Program-made: the position numbers and the translations under genes
In this document: positions 43,178-51,386 of the stretch, in pieces
Numbering within the stretch: the stretch's first letter is position 1
Layout: each line of letters starts with the position of its first letter
The notes under the pieces: generated by a model
The model's database searches: none
What the model was told of the DNA's origin: nothing
What the model saw: only the letters and a program-made list of their open reading frames with translations
Assembly: GCA_028718805.1 (NCBI GenBank)
Contig: JAQUKY010000009.1
Coordinates: 1-53,751, forward strand
Source: Candidatus Nanoarchaeia archaeon
GTDB taxonomy: Archaea > Nanobdellota > Nanobdellia > Pacearchaeales > GW2011-AR1
DNA: 53,751 nucleotides
Direction of reading: 5' to 3'

Positions 43178-43378
43178 ATGATAATACCTGTTAGATGTTT
43201 TTCATGCGGAAAGCCAATTGGCCATTTGTGGGAAGAATTTAAAGATAGAACTGAAAATAAAAAAGAAGATAAAAAAAGGGTTCTAGATGAATTAGGATTA
43301 GATAGAATGTGTTGCAGAAGTGTGTTCCTAGGACAGGTAGATAATTTAGAATTAATTAATAAATTCAAGAAATTCTAA
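43178..43378 (+). CDS. rpoN: RNA polymerase subunit Rpo10 (RpoN)
   Basis: The 66-aa protein MIIPVRCFSCGKPIGHLWEEF has the zinc pair C7xxC10 and the later RMCCRS pair, the complete signature of archaeal RpoN/eukaryotic RPB10. It joins the Rpo3-Rpo11 assembly platform of RNA polymerase. ATG 43178 is the right start; an upstream TTG (43154) would lie inside the 5S gene. Only 16 nt separate it from the 5S 3' end, with no room for its own TATA box at the usual distance. Confidence 0.95.
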   Translation: MIIPVRCFSCGKPIGHLWEEFKDRTENKKEDKKRVLDELGLDRMCCRSVFLGQVDNLELINKFKKF

Positions 43379-43503
43379 AAATAACATATTCTCATTATTG
43401 ATTGGTTTTTAGTATCTTATTTCTATATCTGCTATGCGCAACACAATCAAGCCACTCATCAACACAGCTCAGAGTTTTACACATTATTGATACCAGATTT
43501 AAG

Positions 43504-43528
43504 CGCTTTATCCACAGAAGATAAAGCG
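43504..43528. repeat. Perfect 9-bp inverted repeat upstream of the dus promoter
   Basis: CGCTTTATC (43504-43512) and GATAAAGCG (43520-43528) flank a 7-base spacer CACAGAA. It lies between rpoN and dus and 5 bp before the dus TATA box, so it may be an operator or an RNA hairpin ending the 5S-rpoN transcript. It lacks a following T run of standard length. Confidence 0.7.
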
Positions 43529-43532
43529 AATG

Positions 43533-43542
43533 TTTTTATAAG
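43533..43542 (+). promoter_or_regulatory. TATA box for the dus gene
   Basis: TTTTTATAAG is centred about 25 nt before ATG 43562. Confidence 0.6.
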
Positions 43543-43561
43543 TTGTTAGGATGAGATAATC

Positions 43562-44479
43562 ATGACAAAATTTCCAGTCCTTGAATCAAAATTGATTTTA
43601 GCTCCAATGCATAACATAACCAACGTTGCATTCAGGATTATGTGCAAAAAATACGGAGCAAGTTTAGTTTCAACAGAACTCCTTAGTGCAAATGCTGTTT
43701 CAAGAGAGGATAATCTTAACTTAAAACTCGCTTTAACAGATAAAAAAGAAAAGCCGATTGCAGCCCAGTTATTCGGACAAAATACTGAAAACCTTGTCAA
43801 AGCAGCTAGAAAATTTGAAGCAGATTTTGATATTATTGATATCAATTTCGGTTGTCCGAGTAAAAAAATATTAAGCCAGGGTGCAGGAGCTGCCTTATTA
43901 AAAAGAAAAAATAAAATTAAGGAAATTGTAAAAGAGGTTTCGAATAATATTAAAATTCCCCTGACTGTTAAAATCAGGAACGAAGATGCAATAGAAGTTG
44001 CTAAAATATGTGAAAAAGCAGGTGCAAGCGCTGTAACTGTTCATGCGAGAAGTGTCAAACAAGGATATTCTGGAAAAGCAGATTGGAATGTAATTAAAAA
44101 AGTAAAGGAAAATGTAAAAATTCCTGTTATTGGGAATGGAGACGTTGTTGATGGAAAATCTGCTGAAAGAATGCTGAAAGAGACTAATTGTGATTATATT
44201 ATGATTGGAAGAGCAGCTATCGGCAATCCTTTTATTTTCAAGCAGATAAACGAATATTTAAAAACAGGAAAAGAGATTAGACAGACTAAAAAAGAGAAAA
44301 TTGAAGATTATTTTGGATATATAAAATTAACAAAAGAATATAAAATATTCTCCATAAATGATGCTAAGTTAAAAGCGCAAGATTTTACAAAAGGATTAAG
44401 CGGGAGCAGGGAATTAAGAGGAAAACTTAATATGGTTAAAAGTTATGAAAAGATTGAAAAGTTAGTTAAAGGATTATAA
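43562..44479 (+). CDS. dus: tRNA-dihydrouridine synthase
   Basis: The 305-aa FMN enzyme reduces uridine to dihydrouridine in tRNA. It has LILAPMHNITNVAFR, DINFGCPSKKILSQGAGAALL with the catalytic Cys, VTVHARSVKQGYSGKADW and PVIGNGDVVDGKSAERML, with YIMIGRAAIGNPF for FMN phosphate. The C-terminal tRNA-binding part is shorter than in bacterial Dus. It stands alone, with its own TATA box, next to tRNA and 5S genes. Confidence 0.93.
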   Translation: MTKFPVLESKLILAPMHNITNVAFRIMCKKYGASLVSTELLSANAVSREDNLNLKLALTDKKEKPIAAQLFGQNTENLVKAARKFEADFDIIDINFGCPSKKILSQGAGAALLKRKNKIKEIVKEVSNNIKIPLTVKIRNEDAIEVAKICEKAGASAVTVHARSVKQGYSGKADWNVIKKVKENVKIPVIGNGDVVDGKSAERMLKETNCDYIMIGRAAIGNPFIFKQINEYLKTGKEIRQTKKEKIEDYFGYIKLTKEYKIFSINDAKLKAQDFTKGLSGSRELRGKLNMVKSYEKIEKLVKGL

Positions 44480-44486
44480 AAGAAAA

Positions 44487-44957
44487 CTATCTTAATATTT
44501 TTCTATAAGGGCAATGTTCTCTTAATTCTTCTATATCGTGCGTCCAAAAACTCTGGCACATACAATCCCCAAAATCACCATTTATACCATGAATATCGGG
44601 CTCCCCTTCTGTAGAAGGAACACCACAAACATAATCCCCTTCTTCAGTCATGTGTCTATTTTCACAGTTAGGAATTTTTTCTATTTCTTTATCAAATCTT
44701 AATTTAAATGGTTTTAAAAATCTCTTTTGTTCAACAGATAATTTATTATAATTTTTCCAATAAGAGGGAGATTCGGTTAATTTCAAAGCAGCCTCTATAG
44801 AATTTTCTCCTTCAGATAAATAACTCCGTGCACATTCTCCTTGTATGCTTCCTTCTAAGCAAGGCATATGGGATATCTCCCAAATTGGCACCTTATATAA
44901 ATTAGATTTAACTCTTGTTTGTTGTTCTATCTCATCCAGAATTGCTGTCTCTGTCAT
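44487..44957 (-). CDS. 156-aa Cys-rich protein of unknown function
   Basis: I do not recognise this protein. It has seven Cys, several next to Pro, His or Gly (MPC, GEC, PNC, YVC, GDCMC, EHC), and no membrane span. The C-terminal half, with ENRHMTEEGDYVCGVPS then GDCMCQSFW, looks like a metal or Fe-S site. It converges with dus (7 bp between stops). A TATA box at 44979-44988 is 26 nt upstream, which supports a real gene. Confidence 0.65.
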   Translation of the reverse strand: MTETAILDEIEQQTRVKSNLYKVPIWEISHMPCLEGSIQGECARSYLSEGENSIEAALKLTESPSYWKNYNKLSVEQKRFLKPFKLRFDKEIEKIPNCENRHMTEEGDYVCGVPSTEGEPDIHGINGDFGDCMCQSFWTHDIEELREHCPYRKILR

Positions 44958-44978
44958 AATTATCCTCGGGATTTTTTG

Positions 44979-44988
44979 TTTATAATAA
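44979..44988 (-). promoter_or_regulatory. TATA box for the Cys-rich protein gene
   Basis: TTTATAATAA is centred about 26 nt upstream of the start at 44957. Confidence 0.5.
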
Positions 44989-45028
44989 TTTGTATAAGCT
45001 AAAATATCTTATTTAGTTCTACTTATAA

Positions 45029-45037
45029 TTTTAAATA
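45029..45037 (+). promoter_or_regulatory. TATA box for the ABC ATPase gene
   Basis: TTTTAAATA is centred about 26 nt before ATG 45059. Confidence 0.55.
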
Positions 45038-45058
45038 CTATAGTTTCTTGCTAAAAAT

Positions 45059-45772
45059 ATGGATAAAAAAATAATAATGGATAAATCTAAAGAGCATAAA
45101 AAAAAGGATATAATAAGGCTGGAAGAGGTCCATAAAGATTACACTATGGGAAATACAAAAATTCATGCAGTTAACGGAGTCAGCCTTGATATACACAGAG
45201 GGGATTTTGTTGCAATAATAGGCCCTTCTGGCTCTGGTAAATCAACAATGATGAACCTTGTTGGTGCTTTAGATTTTGCAACAACAGGGGATATTTATCT
45301 GGATAATGTTGATATTGAACATCTTTATGAATCTGATTTAGCTCAATTAAGAGGCAGAAAAATAGGATTTATATTCCAGACCTTTAATTTAATCCCAACC
45401 TTGACTGCACTAGAAAATGTTATGCTTCCTATGATTTTTCAGAATATAAACAAAGAAGAAAGAACTGAAAAAGCAACTAAGATACTTACTAGATTAAAAA
45501 TGGGGCCAAGGCTTAATCATCTTCCAAGCGAGTTATCTGGCGGAGAAAGGCAAAGAGTTGCAATTGCAAGAGCATTAGCAAATGACCCTGAGGTTATACT
45601 TGCAGATGAGCCAACTGGAAACTTAGACAGCAAAACAGGGGAAGGAGTAATCCAGATATTTGAAGAGCTGAATGAAGAAGGAAAAACAATAATTATGGTA
45701 ACGCATGACCCAAATATGGCAAAACACGCTGATAAAGTTTACAGATTAAGAGATGGGATGATTGTTAAGTGA
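45059..45772 (+). CDS. ABC transporter ATPase, MacB/LolD type
   Basis: The 237-aa protein has Walker A GPSGSGKST near residues 56-64, the signature LSGGERQRVAIARAL, and Walker B VILADEPTGNLDS. The set FQTFNLIPTLTALENVMLP is typical of the MacB/LolD class, whose members power mechanotransmission rather than substrate pores. Two matching permeases lie at 47206 and 49069, on the same strand but beyond one opposite-strand gene. In archaea such systems are thought to move lipids, peptides or proteins at the cell surface; the cargo is unknown. Confidence 0.92.
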   Translation: MDKKIIMDKSKEHKKKDIIRLEEVHKDYTMGNTKIHAVNGVSLDIHRGDFVAIIGPSGSGKSTMMNLVGALDFATTGDIYLDNVDIEHLYESDLAQLRGRKIGFIFQTFNLIPTLTALENVMLPMIFQNINKEERTEKATKILTRLKMGPRLNHLPSELSGGERQRVAIARALANDPEVILADEPTGNLDSKTGEGVIQIFEELNEEGKTIIMVTHDPNMAKHADKVYRLRDGMIVK

Positions 45773-45782
45773 AAGACCACAA

Positions 45783-47009
45783 TCAATCTCTAATCATATC
45801 ATAAACCCCAAGGTCTAAAACTATACCTCTGCCTGTACTATAAGCACTATTGCTCCCAAGAATATGCCATGAAATTACATCCTTAAAATAAATATCTACA
45901 TTAAATTTATCTCCTTTTAGTTTAGTTATCACACAATTCATCCTATAAGCATTTCTATCAGTTTCTGATTCTAAGGCTGCAAGATCTCCGCCAAATAAAA
46001 TTCCTCCATCCATACTTGGACCGGCATATTCAGAGTCATCTTCTGTTGTTGCATGGAGATGGAAATCTCCTAAACACCCAACATACTTTGTCCAAGCAGG
46101 GGTTTTATAGGATACATTATCTTCTAAATTTTTCAGATCTTTTTTTGCAGGGTTTATAGTTTTAAAATTATATTTGTTGTCCTCAAAAATAATTACTCCT
46201 CCATGCTCTGAGAATGGATCATTTAAGTCCTCATCAAGCATTCTAGTTATGTCCTTTAAATTATTTGGGTCTTCGAAATAATCGACATACTCTTTTATTA
46301 AATAAAGTGTGTTAATATTTTTAATATTGCTTATTTTAGAGGAATTTTCTGTATAATCAGATTTTTCTCTGTCTATCTGTTCTATTTTGTTTAATTGATT
46401 TTGTAAATATTCTTGTATCTTTTTAGTATCTGCCCCTAAAACAGGATTGTGTGCTGCCGCCTTAATGGAGTTATCACACCCATTAAAACTAAAATATTTT
46501 AAGAATTCTTCGGGTATTGGATTATCTTTTAAATCTTTTGCTAAATTCGTTACATAAAAACGATCCATAGACCCAATAATATTTAAAGGTAGCCCATTAT
46601 TCAATAATAATGTATATTCATTACAAAGATCTGCTCTAAACCTGCTTTCAAGTTCTTTAACTAGCTCTACAGATTTTCCAGTCTTTAGTAGGGCAATATA
46701 ATCATCTATTCCATAGTTGCTGAAACAGCCTTCTTTTTCCAAAACTCTCGCAAGTTCAAGAGATTCTTTATATTTTAAAAATTTGTTGTATTTTTCTGAA
46801 AATCTTTCTTCATATCCATCCCCTAGAATATATTCTAGTTCTTTTCTGTTTTTATTAATCTCTTGCCTAGTTAAATTACTTGAATATCGAATAGAATTTT
46901 CTGGATAAATAAATTCCATTAATTTATCTTTAATATGTAAAAACGCGGTTGTTGCTAAAATTCCTGCTACAAAAGATATTATTGCAGTTTTTTTCATTTC
47001 TTTGAGCAT
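45783..47009 (-). CDS. Membrane-anchored protein of unknown function
   Basis: The 408-aa protein has an N-terminal membrane span (TAIISFVAGILATTAFLHI, about residues 8-26) and a large outer part of charged helices. The last 160 residues hold SEHGGVIIF, then GDFHLHATTEDDSEYAGPSMDGG, an E...HxH...S-x-D order that resembles the JAB/JAMM metalloprotease site, though the spacing differs (the classic site is HxH then S-x-x-D). I do not claim that fold. It lies between the ABC ATPase and its permeases on the opposite strand. Confidence 0.6.
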   Translation of the reverse strand: MLKEMKKTAIISFVAGILATTAFLHIKDKLMEFIYPENSIRYSSNLTRQEINKNRKELEYILGDGYEERFSEKYNKFLKYKESLELARVLEKEGCFSNYGIDDYIALLKTGKSVELVKELESRFRADLCNEYTLLLNNGLPLNIIGSMDRFYVTNLAKDLKDNPIPEEFLKYFSFNGCDNSIKAAAHNPVLGADTKKIQEYLQNQLNKIEQIDREKSDYTENSSKISNIKNINTLYLIKEYVDYFEDPNNLKDITRMLDEDLNDPFSEHGGVIIFEDNKYNFKTINPAKKDLKNLEDNVSYKTPAWTKYVGCLGDFHLHATTEDDSEYAGPSMDGGILFGGDLAALESETDRNAYRMNCVITKLKGDKFNVDIYFKDVISWHILGSNSAYSTGRGIVLDLGVYDMIRD

Positions 47010-47205
47010 TTTTCTTTCTGTAACTTTAATATTTATCAGAACTCTTTTATGCTTAAGACTATTTTTACTACCCTTGCCCCATTTTTAAAGCTTTTGAAGC
47101 ACTTCTTCCAAATTGAGCGGAGACTAAGATCATTTCAAAAAGTAAAATTTATTATCCTAGGGCATTAGATAAATTATTAAAACATAAAATCTATGCAGAA
47201 TTAAC

Positions 47206-48423
47206 ATGTTAACTGATCTTTTTAAATTAAGCCTGAATAATCTGAGAAGAAGAAAACTTAGAAGCTGGCTGACTATGTTAGGGATATTTATAGGAATTGC
47301 AGCCGTTATTGCTCTAATAAGCTTAGGGCAGGGATTACAGGCTGCTGTTACAGGACAGTTTGCAAGCCTTGGAACAAATTATCTTACTGTGCAAAATGCT
47401 GAAACCGGATTCGGGCCTCCGGGAAGCACTGCTATAGAAAAATTAACTGACCATGACTTAGAATTAGTTGAAAAAACAAGAGGTGTTAAAACAGTTTCTG
47501 CAGTTTTAATAAGAATGGGAAAAGTAGAATATAACGATAGGATTAGTTTTGGTTATGTAAGGAGTATTGCTGATGATGAATTTAAATTAAAAGAAGAATA
47601 TACTGCTTTGGATTTAAAAGCCCAAGAAGGAAGATTATTAAAGATTGGGGACAACAAAAAAGTCCTTCTTGGGAATAATTACGCAAAAGACACTAAGTTC
47701 GGAAAAGGAGTACAGGTTGGGAAAAAAATAATTATTAATAGTGAAGAGTTTGAAGTTATTGGAATCCTTAAATCATCTGGAAATATTATAATGAATGATG
47801 TTGTTGTGATGTTCTATGATGAGCTAAAAGAAAATTTAGATATTGGAGATGAAATTGACCTGATAGGAGTAAGTGTTGAGGAGACAGAAGATCCTGCAGT
47901 TGTTGCACAGAGAATTGAGCAGGCTATGAGAAAAGACAGGAATGAAAAGATTGGTGAAGAGGATTTTTCCGTACAAACTCCTCTTGAAATGCTTTCTGCA
48001 GTTAACCAAATCTTAACAGCGGTTAATGCAATTGTTATTGGGATAGCAATGATATCTTTAGTAGTTGGGGGAATTGGAATTGCAAACACAATGTATACCT
48101 CTGTTTTAGAAAGAAAAAAAGAGATCGGAACCATGAAAGCAATTGGAGCAAGAAACTCGGATATTTTATGGATATTTTTAATAGAATCTGCATTATTGGG
48201 TTTAGTTGGAGGAATAATTGGGGTCATAATCGGGTCAGCAGCTGCATTAGGGGTAAGTTCAATTGCAAACAGCTTTTTTGGGGGTGAGATTATAAAGGTT
48301 AATCTTTCAATTCCATTGATAATATTTGCAGTTGGATTTTCATCTTTAATAGGAATTGTTTCGGGAGTTGTTCCAAGTTATCAGGCAAGTAAATTAAGCC
48401 CTGTGCAGGCATTAAGAGGATAA
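47206..48423 (+). CDS. ABC transporter permease, MacB/FtsX type (1)
   Basis: The 405-aa protein has an N-terminal span (WLTMLGIFIGIAAVIALISL), an outer MacB-PCD domain (about 45-270), and three C-terminal spans with VVGGIGIANTMYTSVLERKKEIGTMKAIGAR, the FtsX/MacB signature. It is a half-transporter that works as a dimer with the ATPase. It resembles the second permease throughout, so the two probably form a heterodimer or two paralogous pumps. A HAD gene follows after 1 bp. Confidence 0.9.
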   Translation: MLTDLFKLSLNNLRRRKLRSWLTMLGIFIGIAAVIALISLGQGLQAAVTGQFASLGTNYLTVQNAETGFGPPGSTAIEKLTDHDLELVEKTRGVKTVSAVLIRMGKVEYNDRISFGYVRSIADDEFKLKEEYTALDLKAQEGRLLKIGDNKKVLLGNNYAKDTKFGKGVQVGKKIIINSEEFEVIGILKSSGNIIMNDVVVMFYDELKENLDIGDEIDLIGVSVEETEDPAVVAQRIEQAMRKDRNEKIGEEDFSVQTPLEMLSAVNQILTAVNAIVIGIAMISLVVGGIGIANTMYTSVLERKKEIGTMKAIGARNSDILWIFLIESALLGLVGGIIGVIIGSAAALGVSSIANSFFGGEIIKVNLSIPLIIFAVGFSSLIGIVSGVVPSYQASKLSPVQALRG

Positions 48424-48424
48424 A

Positions 48425-49072
48425 ATGATTAAAAATATTATATTTGATTGGTCTGGAACATTAAGTAATGATTTAACCCCTGTTTATACTGCAACAATGA
48501 ATGTTTTTAAAAAATTGGGATTGAGGATTTTAAGTTTAGAAGAATACAAAAGAGAATTTACTCTTCCTTATATGGAATTTTATAAGAAATTCAGAAATAA
48601 TATTAATAAGGAAGAGGTAGATAAATTATTTTTTAAAGAGATAAACTCTGTTAATGAACCAAAACCATTTCCAAAAGTTAAAGCAATATTAAAATTTTTG
48701 GAGACAAAGGAAGTTAAAATGTCTCTTTTAAGTTCGCATCCACAGAAAAAGCTAGAAAAAGAAATAAAAGATTATGGTTTTCAAAAATTCTTTGTAGAGA
48801 TTAATGGAAGTGTGCATAATAAAGTTGAAACTATTCTTGAAATCATGGAGAGAAATGGTTTTGAATCAAATGAAACTGCTTATGTTTGGGATATGACTCA
48901 TGATATAGAAGCAGGCAAAAAGGCAGGAGTGATAACTGTTGCAGTTTCATGGGGATACCAACCAAAAGAAAAATTATTAAAAGAAATTCCAGATTTTCTA
49001 ATAAAAGATATAGAAGAGTTAAAAGAGATTCTTTATCCAATTAACAAAACTAAAAACAAAAACCTAAAATGA
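48425..49072 (+). CDS. HAD-family hydrolase, phosphonatase-like motif
   Basis: The 215-aa protein starts IIFDWSGTLSNDLTPVY; nucleophile Asp8 is followed by WSGT, close to the DWAGT of phosphonatase-like HADs rather than the usual DxDGT. Motif II Ser is in LLSSHPQKKLEKEI and the acidic motif IV is in AYVWDMTHDIEAGKKAGV. A helical cap is inserted after motif I. It is coupled to both permease genes (1 bp gap and 4-nt overlap). Its substrate is not known. Confidence 0.82.
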   Translation: MIKNIIFDWSGTLSNDLTPVYTATMNVFKKLGLRILSLEEYKREFTLPYMEFYKKFRNNINKEEVDKLFFKEINSVNEPKPFPKVKAILKFLETKEVKMSLLSSHPQKKLEKEIKDYGFQKFFVEINGSVHNKVETILEIMERNGFESNETAYVWDMTHDIEAGKKAGVITVAVSWGYQPKEKLLKEIPDFLIKDIEELKEILYPINKTKNKNLK

Positions 49073-50289
49073 TAGCAGATTATTTCAAAATTGCAGTTAA
49101 GAGCCTGAAACAAAAGAAAACAAGAAGTATGCTCACTCTTCTTGGGATATTTCTTGCTATAATAACTATCTTTGTGCTAATGAGTTTATCTTTAGGATTA
49201 AATGATTTTGTTAATGAACAGTTTCAAATGCTTGGAGGAAATATATTTTTTATACAACCAAAGGGGCAGGCAGGAGCTCCTGGAGCAGGAGGAGCAGTAG
49301 AGTTAACTGTTGATGATGCAAATATTGTTGAAAAAGTCAATGGGGTCAACAGAATAGCATATGCTGTTGTTGGAAATGCAAAAATCGGGTTTGATAATAA
49401 GAACAGATATTATCTTGCCATGGGCATCCCATTAGATAACCCTGACTATATAGAGCTATTCTTTGATTCGATGAACTTAGGTATTGATGAAGGAAGAATT
49501 CTCAGAGCAGGAGACAAGAAAAAAGTTGTTATAGGGTATAATTATAAATATAAAAATTTATTTGACAAACCAGTCAAAACTGGGAATAAAATAAAAATAA
49601 ATGATGTTGAATTTGAAGTAATAGGAGTTCTTGATGCAATTGGGAATCCTGGAGATGACCAGAATCTCTATATTTCTTATGATGATGCAAAAGAACTATT
49701 TAACTCCGGGAACAGGGTAGATATGATTGATGTTGAAATAAAAACCGGAGAGGATTTAAAGACAGTTGCAGACAGAGTTGAAAGAAAATTAATAAAATTT
49801 AGAAATGTTGATGAAAAAACAGTTGATTTTACTGTGCAAACTCCTGAAGAGCTTTTATCAGCCTTTGATACTATTTTAAACATATTAACTGCATTTTTAG
49901 TTGGAATTGGTTCTATTTCTGTTATTGTTGGAGGGATAGGAATTGCAAATACAATGTACACTTCTGTTCTAGAAAGAAACAAAGAAATTGGGACAATGAA
50001 AGCAATTGGAGCAAGAAACTCAGATATCTTGTTAATCTTTGTGATTGAAGCAGGAATTCTTGGGTTAATAGGAGGAATAAGTGGAGTAATTGTAGGAATT
50101 ATTATTGCAAAATCAATTGAGTATGTAGCTGCAGCATATATAGGAAGCAATATAATAAGGGCAAGCTTGAATCCAATTCTTATTGTTGGGAGTCTATTAT
50201 TTGCTCTTTTAATAGGGATTATATCGGGATTAACTCCCAGTTATCAGGCAAGCAAGTTAAAACCTGTTGATACCTTGAGATATGAATAA
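49069..50289 (+). CDS. ABC transporter permease, MacB/FtsX type (2)
   Basis: The 406-aa protein has the same layout as the first permease: N-terminal span, outer domain, and SVIVGGIGIANTMYTSVLERNKEIGTMKAIGAR with three spans. The outer domain has a Gly/Ala-rich insert near residue 65 (GQAGAPGAGGAVELT). It overlaps the HAD gene by 4 nt. The near-identical FtsX segments at protein level show these are duplicates. Confidence 0.9.
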   Translation: MIADYFKIAVKSLKQKKTRSMLTLLGIFLAIITIFVLMSLSLGLNDFVNEQFQMLGGNIFFIQPKGQAGAPGAGGAVELTVDDANIVEKVNGVNRIAYAVVGNAKIGFDNKNRYYLAMGIPLDNPDYIELFFDSMNLGIDEGRILRAGDKKKVVIGYNYKYKNLFDKPVKTGNKIKINDVEFEVIGVLDAIGNPGDDQNLYISYDDAKELFNSGNRVDMIDVEIKTGEDLKTVADRVERKLIKFRNVDEKTVDFTVQTPEELLSAFDTILNILTAFLVGIGSISVIVGGIGIANTMYTSVLERNKEIGTMKAIGARNSDILLIFVIEAGILGLIGGISGVIVGIIIAKSIEYVAAAYIGSNIIRASLNPILIVGSLLFALLIGIISGLTPSYQASKLKPVDTLRYE

Positions 50290-50307
50290 GAATAGATTTT
50301 TAAACAT

Positions 50308-50326
50308 CAGAAATTTTTAATTTCTG
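50308..50326 (+). terminator. Hairpin after the permease operon
   Basis: CAGAAATT (50308-50315) pairs perfectly with AATTTCTG (50319-50326) around a 3-nt loop. It starts 18 nt after the second permease stop, so it may end that transcript. Confidence 0.5.
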
Positions 50327-50330
50327 TGGC

Positions 50331-50359
50331 TTAAAAAATCTAAATAGGAGATTTTTTAA
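50331..50359. repeat. Perfect 11-bp inverted repeat
   Basis: TTAAAAAATCT (50331-50341) and AGATTTTTTAA (50349-50359) flank a 7-nt spacer. It directly follows the hairpin at 50308-50326 and precedes the TATA box at 50370-50379. Confidence 0.75.
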
Positions 50360-50369
50360 AGTAAAAAAG

Positions 50370-50379
50370 TTTTATAAAT
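50370..50379 (+). promoter_or_regulatory. TATA box for the secreted-protein gene
   Basis: TTTTATAAAT lies about 67 nt before ATG 50442, so the mRNA should have a leader of about 40 nt, unlike most genes in the window. Confidence 0.55.
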
Positions 50380-50414
50380 AAAAAGAGGGATATAGAAAAT
50401 TAAAATTTTCTGTC

Positions 50415-50439
50415 TCTCAAACTTCAAGGAGATTTGAGA
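50415..50439 (+). promoter_or_regulatory. Leader hairpin that presents the ribosome-binding site
   Basis: TCTCAAA (50415-50421) pairs with TTTGAGA (50433-50439); the 11-nt loop CTTCAAGGAGA carries the Shine-Dalgarno AGGAGA. The ATG is at 50442, 2 nt beyond the stem. This is one of few clear ribosome sites in the window. Confidence 0.6.
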
Positions 50440-50441
50440 AA

Positions 50442-51353
50442 ATGAAAATAAATAAATTTATTTTAAGTTTAATTATCTTATTTGCAATCTCACAAGTATG
50501 TGCATTAAACACAGATGAGAACCAAACAATCGCAAATATGGGGCATGCGATAAGAATAGAGAGCATTAAAACTACTCCTGAAAATCTTGTCCCGGGAAAT
50601 CTTGCCATATTAGACATAACTATAAAAAATAATGCAAAACTCCCTCTTGACGATTTAAGAGCAAAATTAGAACTCCCAAGCGGATTTAGTTTTTTAAATG
50701 ATGCAAATCAAGTAAAAATATCTAGATTAGAATCTGGGGAATCTAAAAACATTTCTTACAATATTATTGCTTCCCAAACTACAAGTGAAGGGATTTATGA
50801 TGCCTCTTTGATATTGAATTATGTAAGCTACCTCGGTCTTAATTATGCAAATGTTGGGGAAGATAAAGAAGATAATTACACTTTTGGATTGATTGTAAAA
50901 GGAATTCCTAATATAATCGCCCAGATTGAAAAATCTGAAATTTATAAGGGGAATGATATTGGAACTGTTACTGTAAAATTTGTTAATAATGGGGTTGGTA
51001 ATGTTAAATTTTTAACAGTAGAGCTCTTAAATTCTGAAAACTATGAGATTATTTCAAGCAATATAGACTATATAGGAGATTTAGACAGCGATGATTTTGA
51101 GTCTGTTGATTTTAGAATAAAAATAAAAAAGGAAGAAACAACAGACTTATTACTTAAAATGGATTATAAAGATTCTTTAAATGAAGATTATTCAAAAGAG
51201 TTTAAATTGCCTTTGGAGATAAGAAGCGCTAAAGAATTAGGGATAACCACCAATGGCACATCTACAACAATTGTGATTGTATTAATAATCGCGGTAGCAG
51301 GATATTTTATTTACAGAAAATTCAGGAAAAAGAAGAAAATAATTACAATTTGA
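50442..51353 (+). CDS. Secreted membrane-anchored protein with Ig-like (CARDB-type) repeats
   Basis: The 303-aa protein has a signal peptide (KFILSLIILFAISQVCA, residues 5-21), then two beta-rich repeats starting near SIKTTPENLVPGNLAILDITIKNN and the later VTVKFVNNGVGNVKFLTVEL. It ends with one membrane span (TTIVIVLIIAVAGYFIY) and a basic tail. The type resembles archaeal S-layer/NEW3 or CARDB proteins, which serve as outer adaptors. Its place after two MacB-like permeases suggests a partner of that transporter. It has N-x-S/T sites that AglB could glycosylate. Confidence 0.78.
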   Translation: MKINKFILSLIILFAISQVCALNTDENQTIANMGHAIRIESIKTTPENLVPGNLAILDITIKNNAKLPLDDLRAKLELPSGFSFLNDANQVKISRLESGESKNISYNIIASQTTSEGIYDASLILNYVSYLGLNYANVGEDKEDNYTFGLIVKGIPNIIAQIEKSEIYKGNDIGTVTVKFVNNGVGNVKFLTVELLNSENYEIISSNIDYIGDLDSDDFESVDFRIKIKKEETTDLLLKMDYKDSLNEDYSKEFKLPLEIRSAKELGITTNGTSTTIVIVLIIAVAGYFIYRKFRKKKKIITI

Positions 51354-51386
51354 AGGGTTCTAAAGTATAAAAAAATATAAAATTAA

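Noticed and set aside
43123..43368. Minus-strand open frame opposite rpoN
   Set aside because: Shadow of rpoN and part of 5S; no family resemblance.
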